A stretch of 64,000 nt of DNA from Dactylis glomerata. Taxonomy: Eukaryota > Streptophyta > Magnoliopsida > Poales > Poaceae. Numbering within the stretch: the first letter of the stretch is position 1; each line of letters starts with the position of its first letter. The notes beneath the pieces were generated by a model, which worked only from the letters and a program-made list of their open reading frames with translations, had not been told where the DNA came from and searched no databases. The stretch spans positions 3,449,663 through 3,513,662 of the forward strand of contig QXEO01000234.1 of assembly GCA_007115705.1 (NCBI GenBank), in the 5' to 3' direction. A program made the translations under genes and the position numbers. Below are positions 59,414 through 64,000 of the stretch, piece by piece.

Positions 59414-59619
59414 TATGTGGGTATATGTGGGATAGTGGGCACCCGCATAAGTTTAGTGGGCTCCCGCGGATCACCCACTTAACATATGCAGGATTGTACG
59501 GATATAAACGGGCCTCCCGCGAGCAGTCCCACCTGCACCCTTAGTTCGCAGTGGCGACAGGGTCCCACGGGTCGCCGGAGCTTCATGGGCGTTGCCCGGA
59601 TGCCATCCCTGGCCTCCTG

Positions 59620-59850
59620 GATCCTTACGACCCATGCGAGCAAATCGACTTGGCTCGACGCCGTCCTCCTACATCGCGGAGAATGGGAGAAGACTGAAGA
59701 GATCCACGGCTTGCTGATACCTGGTGGCGCAGGAGTACGCTCTCACCATGCCGCTCCACGTCGCCACGGTCCTGGCCGGAATGCCGTCGAACAGCGCCCT
59801 GTAGAGCTGCTAGTCAATCCATACTTTCCCTGGCGCGAGAGCAGGTCAAG
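59620..59850 (-). pseudogene. PPR-like gene fragment
   Basis: The minus strand reads ALFDGIPARTVATWSGMVRA, then SCATRYQQAVDLFSLL, a stop, then EDGVEP. This fits the pentatricopeptide pattern of plant organelle RNA-binding proteins (a W-containing helix pair and E-x-G-x-x-P at the repeat end). It covers only about one and a half repeats and is broken by stops. Confidence 0.5.
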
Positions 59851-60148
59851 GCACGCCGCGTCGACTCGCCTTGAACTTCATGAGCTTGTGGCATTCCTAA
59901 TTGCTTTGTGTGCGTGCGTGAATACTACTAGTATAGCACTACAGCTACAGTCGATCAAACTGCTAGCTTAGGCTTGTACGTGCCTGGCCGGGAGCACTCA
60001 GCAGATTGAATCAGTACGCACGCTTCTTGCCGGGAGCTATTTTGTCACCGTCGTCGCTTCGTCGGAAAGAACTCGACGGCACTAGCTGGTCTAACATTAA
60101 GCACCGAGACGCCATGTAGAGCTGCTGCCCGCCGCCTGCACATCCCGG

Positions 60149-60430
60149 ATGGCCTCCCACCTCCTCCGCGCCCTGCTCCCCGTCGTCATCCTCTTTGCCG
60201 GTATCATGGGCGGCGCCTGCACTAGAGCAGGGCATCATCACTGGACCTGCGCCCGCGCGGTGGTGGGTGGACACCTGCGGCCACGAGCTCTCCAGGCACG
60301 GCACCCTCGCAGGGCACGACTGACACCTTATGCTGTCGGGAGGCACCTTGCGCTGTCGGCCGCCACCGGAGCCGGGTATCAACTGCCGCCAGCACGCGCG
60401 GGTATCAACACCATACTCCTTGCCACTTAA
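60149..60430 (+). CDS. Possible small secreted protein ORF (doubtful)
   Basis: 93 codons starting with a good signal-peptide-like stretch (ASHLLRALLPVVILFAGIMG), then an Arg/His-rich tail with few cysteines and no recognised domain. A GC-rich frame beside degraded host fragments; it may be a truncated gene or chance. Confidence 0.2.
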   Translation: MASHLLRALLPVVILFAGIMGGACTRAGHHHWTCARAVVGGHLRPRALQARHPRRARLTPYAVGRHLALSAATGAGYQLPPARAGINTILLAT

Positions 60431-60559
60431 ACTCGTCGCCGGCGAGAGTGAGCATTTGGATACTGATTTGCACCTGATAGACAAGTTTATGTACTACTTG
60501 ACCATAATTTTCAAGTTGTTGTGCGAACGCGCAAGTTTATGTATGAGCAGTGCTAATGT

Positions 60560-61390
60560 ACACTCGTAGACTCCTGATGCTCAAGAGGATGCTAAAACAG
60601 GAAAGATTATAGTATTCCTCATCTGTCTGTCTGTTATGTAGTGTTTCAAATTCGATTCACGCCATCCGTTACGTGTATTGAGTATTGTCCCATTTCTCCT
60701 ACTACCTGTACTATACCACCAACACAGTAAATAACACCTAGCGCATTTCAGGTCGGTGTTCCTAGGAGCCGTTCCCGATGCTAGCCCTGGACGCGCAGTG
60801 CAAGCACCAAGCAGATCCACGGCAGCATGCGCGACATGTTGTCGGTGCAGGGCTCTGTCCACAGGCAGCTGCAGGCTGCCAAGGACCGTGGTTGCGCTAG
60901 GCTTCCTCAGAACGGCTGGCCTGGCTCCAGAATCAAAAGTGAGCAAGTGAAGGTCGACTGAGTTGGTGTCGAATTATTCAAGAACAGCATGTGGAAGCAA
61001 CCGAATTGCTCGTGGTGCCAAGCTTTCATCCATTGTGCAGTCCCACTTCCAGGTAAGCATGTTGTGCAACAAACAACAGATTTCCAGGTCCATTCGGTGC
61101 GGATTAATGTGAGCTGCTGGTCCATCTGCTGTGGGTGAGTGGAGTTCCTGAATGGATGGAGTAATCTCGGTGAAGTAGAATGAAAAAAGTGGCGAGGTGT
61201 AGTGTAGGGCAGCTGATCCTGATCACTTGAGTAGGTGAAGTGTACAAGCACCAGCGGCTCTAGTTCATGATAGTACAATAAACTGGGCACTGCCCAGAGA
61301 AATGTAGCTCTACCGTACCCTTGTATATATTTCTGCAGGTGAGCTATGGCTATGTGTCTCTGAAAGTATACTTATTAGCGTACTGTCAAG
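60560..61390 (+). pseudogene. Partial duplicate of the chloride channel gene: last exon and flanks
   Basis: 60752-60961 is a copy of exon 4 (23601-23813), preceded by a copy of the end of intron 3 (from about 60570, including TTTCAG) and followed by a 3' UTR-like match to about 61380. A deletion of 4 bases near 60762 and an insertion of about 7 bases near 60808 break the frame. No copies of exons 1-3 were seen, so it cannot encode a channel. It lies 37 kb from the parent, in the same orientation. Confidence 0.85.
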
Positions 61391-61392
61391 TA

Positions 61393-61550
61393 CTTCCTCC
61401 GTTTATAAATGTAAGATGTTTTAGCTTTGTGAAACAAATGTATCTAGATATTTTTTAGTGTGTAGGTTTATTTAAATATACACACTAAAACTTGTCTAGA
61501 TATATTTGCTTCATAAAGCTAAAACATCTTATATTTATAAACGGATAGAG
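61393..61550. mobile_element. Stowaway MITE
   Basis: CTTCCTCCGTTTATAAATGT to ATAAACGGATAGAG, flanked by TA (61391-61392, 61551-61552); same family as 25741-25900 with more decay. Confidence 0.85.
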
Positions 61551-61886
61551 TACTAGTAATTTCTCTGGGAAAGAGTTACCTTTGGCAGCGGTTCTCCATT
61601 TTGAGCCTCTGGGTTTGAAAAAGGATGTCAGTAGTGACGGGAAACTACTACCAATAGAAACAAGGTCATTGCGTTACTGTGACTATGTGAGGGGTGATTT
61701 AACCGTGACTCTAAGAGGTGCAAGGATTTTTTTTTTTTGAAATGGGGACAAAAGTTTTACCCGATTCTAATTAATTAAGAAAGAATTTACAAGAAAGTAA
61801 ATAGTTGATTACTACACGGATTACTCTCCCGACATTAAATCACCCAACCGTTTTGCCCCGACAAGGACCCAAAGCCTAGCCTCACA

Positions 61887-62454
61887 TAAGGATGGCAATT
61901 TTATCCATGGAGCTGGGTATCCACGGATATCCAACCCGGCGGGCATGGGTATGGAGGGATAATCATGCTCATAGATTTCGTGGGGCGGATATCCAATTAC
62001 TAATGGGTTGGGCACTGACATAGGTTTCATCCCATGGATATCCAGCTGACAAGTGGGACCCACATATCAGTGAGACATATAATTTTTCCCAGGCCTAAAT
62101 GCTAATTAATACACCAACCGTATAACCCTTAATGCTAATTATTCGAATCCAGCCAGGCAGACTAGGCAGTCAAAGCGATCGTAGTGTGTCCGCCACTCCT
62201 CCTCCCCTCCATTATTCATATAATTATTGCTAAAATGTTAAAAAAGGCCAAAATGCTATAATATTATTATGGTGATGTAGATAGTATGTAAACCCATGAA
62301 TATCCATGGATATCCAGATATCCGATGGGTTTGGATTTGGAGCGACATCCATGCCCATGGATACTTTTATGGGCAGGGCAAGGTAAGGCTAATGGATTTG
62401 GATTTGGATCTGGTTTTGCAATATCCATCCAAACCCGCTCAATTGCCATCCTTA
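61887..62454. mobile_element. hAT-type element, 568 bp
   Basis: Ends TAAGGATGGCAATT and AATTGCCATCCTTA; perfect 8-bp duplication GCCTCACA (61879-61886, 62455-62462). The interior has many ATCCATGGATATCC-like palindromes and no transposase. Confidence 0.9.
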
Positions 62455-62781
62455 GCCTCACACTTGATTTTATCTAAGATTACAAAGGAGGGAGAAGCCT
62501 TGCGACAGAAAACTCTAGCGTTGCGCTCTATCCAAATCTCCCACACGGTGAGTAAGACTAAAGAGGCCAAACCCTTTCTATGAGGACTCGATCCTTTCGC
62601 CATGGAGGACCACCATTCGCGGATAGATAGACCCGCTGTAAGCCTAGGGAAAATGACTTGCAAGCCAAGCCAATCCTTGAGATTCTCCCATATCCTCGTA
62701 GTGAAGCGGCAATGAACAAAAAGATGATCATGATTTCCTCGGTTTGCTTGCAAAGTTGGCAAAACCCACAATTATCCCAAC

Positions 62782-63705
62782 CAGGGCCGGCTCTAGCATT
62801 TTGGTGGCCCTAGGGCGAAACTCATACAATGGGACCCAAGGATTGCAATAGTGTGGGAAAAATTGCTTCTATAGTCCAAAAAATACATAAATAAAATTTG
62901 ATCAAAATTGTTGTAATATGAGTAAACACATTAGCAAATCATAGTATACAAGCTCCTACAAATAATTTTTATGCAACACATTTCGAGAAAAGAAGAGAAA
63001 ATATCTAAATTTGGTTGCATGAGCTGCGAAGAAAAATTAGAGGACATGCAAATCGTCAAAACACCAAAAACTGTTATATAGATAAGCGAATGATCTGAAC
63101 ACAACCTTATCCCAGCAGCACCCTTGAAGGCTACAAGTACTGTTGCTGCGTGTGACGTGGGGTTGACATTGGCCATTGGGCCTTGAAATTTCATAGTACT
63201 AAGGAAATCCTTCGGAAAGGTAATGAAATTGAAGTTAATTAGGAGGAACAAATCAGAATCACCCCTAATGAAAGTATCGGTCGAGTAGCTGGGGACATGA
63301 TCATGCCATGGAGAACGTAGATAGGGGCGCCACAAGGGAAGATAGAATTTGGGAGAAACGAGTAGTCGGCGGCGCTACTAATCGAAAGATAGTAACGATA
63401 GATTAGGGGTCTGAAGAGAAGTTGAATATCTTTTTCTACTCCCTCCGATTGGAAATAAGTGTCGGTGATTTAGTACAAACTTTATACTAAGTTAGTATAA
63501 AATCACCGACACTTATTTCCGATTGGAGGGAGTATCTTTTAACGGGCTTCACTGGGAAAACAAGCCTTCTAGACATTAGTTATTTTGTTATGCATTTGTT
63601 TTGACCAACACCACACGTATGTATTACTTGCACAGGTATGGACCCCCTGCAGGTGTGGGCCCTAGGCCGGTCGCCCTACCCTGCCATGGGTCAGAGCCGG
63701 CCCTG
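62782..63705. mobile_element. hAT-type element, 924 bp, with nested MITE
   Basis: Ends CAGGGCCGGCTCT and AGAGCCGGCCCTG; perfect 8-bp duplication ATCCCAAC (62774-62781, 63706-63713). No hAT transposase domain seen; the minus-strand frame 62931-63335 has no recognised motif. Confidence 0.9.
63440..63532. mobile_element. Short Stowaway MITE inside the hAT element
   Basis: 93 bp, CTCCCTCCGATTGGAAATAA to TCCGATTGGAGGGAG, TA on both sides (63438-63439, 63533-63534); near-perfect hairpin. Confidence 0.95.
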
Positions 63706-64000
63706 ATCCCAACCCCGCCGACTTAATCTATCCACCGTTCAAAGTTTATGTTGCAAAGCCAACCAAGCGTGATGCTTGGTCTTTGACGTTGCCCAAGCCT
63801 TCCATATGATTTTGTTGAAGCTAGACTCCACAAGTCCAAAAAATTATAACTTATAAGCGGAATCCGCCGAATATTGCCCATTGACAGTGAGCTTTCAAGG
63901 ATTGACCCATGTGGAGCTAGCTGATGCAGGAAAATGAATGATTGTTTTATCTTAACAATGGAATTGTAAATTTTTGGAGCTGAAAAATAGCAGCATATGC

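Larger units (their letters stand above)
42522..59543. mobile_element. Small hAT element interrupted by CACTA-2
   Basis: Left end TCAGGATGCAGGTGGG (42522 on) and right end, inverted, TAAGGGTGCAGGTGGG (to 59543). The 8-bp duplications GTTCGTAG (42514-42521) and GTTCGCAG (59544-59551) differ by one base. Without CACTA-2 it would be only about 376 bp (42522-42767 plus 59414-59543), a non-autonomous hAT. Confidence 0.75.
61727..64000 (-). mobile_element. LINE 3' region, minus strand, running off the window
   Basis: The T run at 61727-61738 marks the poly-A end. Minus-strand coding pieces of the reverse transcriptase zinc-binding region (zf-RVT) lie on both sides of the hAT insertion: WKAWATSKTKHHAWLALQHK and SRRGWD (about 63800-63706), then NCGFCQLCKQTEE and HDHLFVHCRFTTRIWE (about 62781-62690), with a frameshift between the last two and a stop after QHKL. 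Further downstream, LLTVWEIWIERNARVF fits the plant LINE C-terminus. A pseudogene copy. Confidence 0.8.

Overview
The window looks like chromosomal DNA of a Triticeae grass (wheat, barley, Aegilops or a close relative). The evidence is Sabrina/WHAM-style Gypsy LTRs opening TGATACGTCTC, Caspar-type CACTA elements packed with TTTAGTCCCGG subterminal repeats, TA-flanked Stowaway MITEs opening CTCCCTCCGT, and plant exon-intron structure. Almost everything is transposable element. Two host genes are recognisable: an apparently intact four-exon bestrophin-type chloride channel gene (VCCN1-like, 21197-23813, +) and a dirigent-domain gene (28060 to about 40879, +) split in its first exon by an 11.4-kb CACTA transposon.

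Layout. 1-12506 is a nest of three Gypsy-type LTR retrotransposons: the 3' part of element A (1-2765), an outer element B (internal 2766-4549, LTR 4550-4746 plus 11309-12506), and a complete element C (4747-11303, target duplication AAGAC) inside B's LTR. C has no gag-pol but carries a 260-codon acidic ORF. 12507 to about 17340 is a decayed Gypsy tail and LTR with a Harbinger MITE. 17391-20900 holds MITE, hAT-like and LINE debris. 21197-23813 is the chloride channel gene, followed by repeats of its own intron 1. 25741-27880 holds MITEs and direct repeats leading to the dirigent promoter.

28218-39607 is CACTA-1 (target duplication AGA). It has a TNP2-type transposase with one in-frame stop, an antisense accessory gene, subterminal arrays, twin long hairpins, and a second gene (ORF2) joining a Ptta/En/Spm-like domain, a proline-rich repeat and a C-terminal Ulp1-like (C48) cysteine protease.

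42768-59413 is CACTA-2 (target duplication TAT), in the opposite orientation, with the same two-gene plan but both genes broken. A Mutator-like element of about 4.8 kb, possibly a Pack-MULE, sits at the intron-exon border ahead of its Ulp1 histidine exon. CACTA-2 itself lies inside a small hAT element (42522-59543).

59544-61390 holds degraded host fragments: a PPR-like piece on the minus strand and a broken second copy of the channel gene's last exon. 61727-64000 is a minus-strand LINE carrying two hAT elements with perfect 8-bp target duplications, one of which contains a Stowaway MITE.

The two CACTA elements are the clearest functional system. Each pairs a transposase gene with a protease-bearing partner gene reading in the same direction, separated by short-repeat arrays. 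Coordinates of LTR, CACTA, MITE and hAT ends come from reading terminal repeats and target duplications directly. Family names come from recognition of motifs and were not checked by any search.
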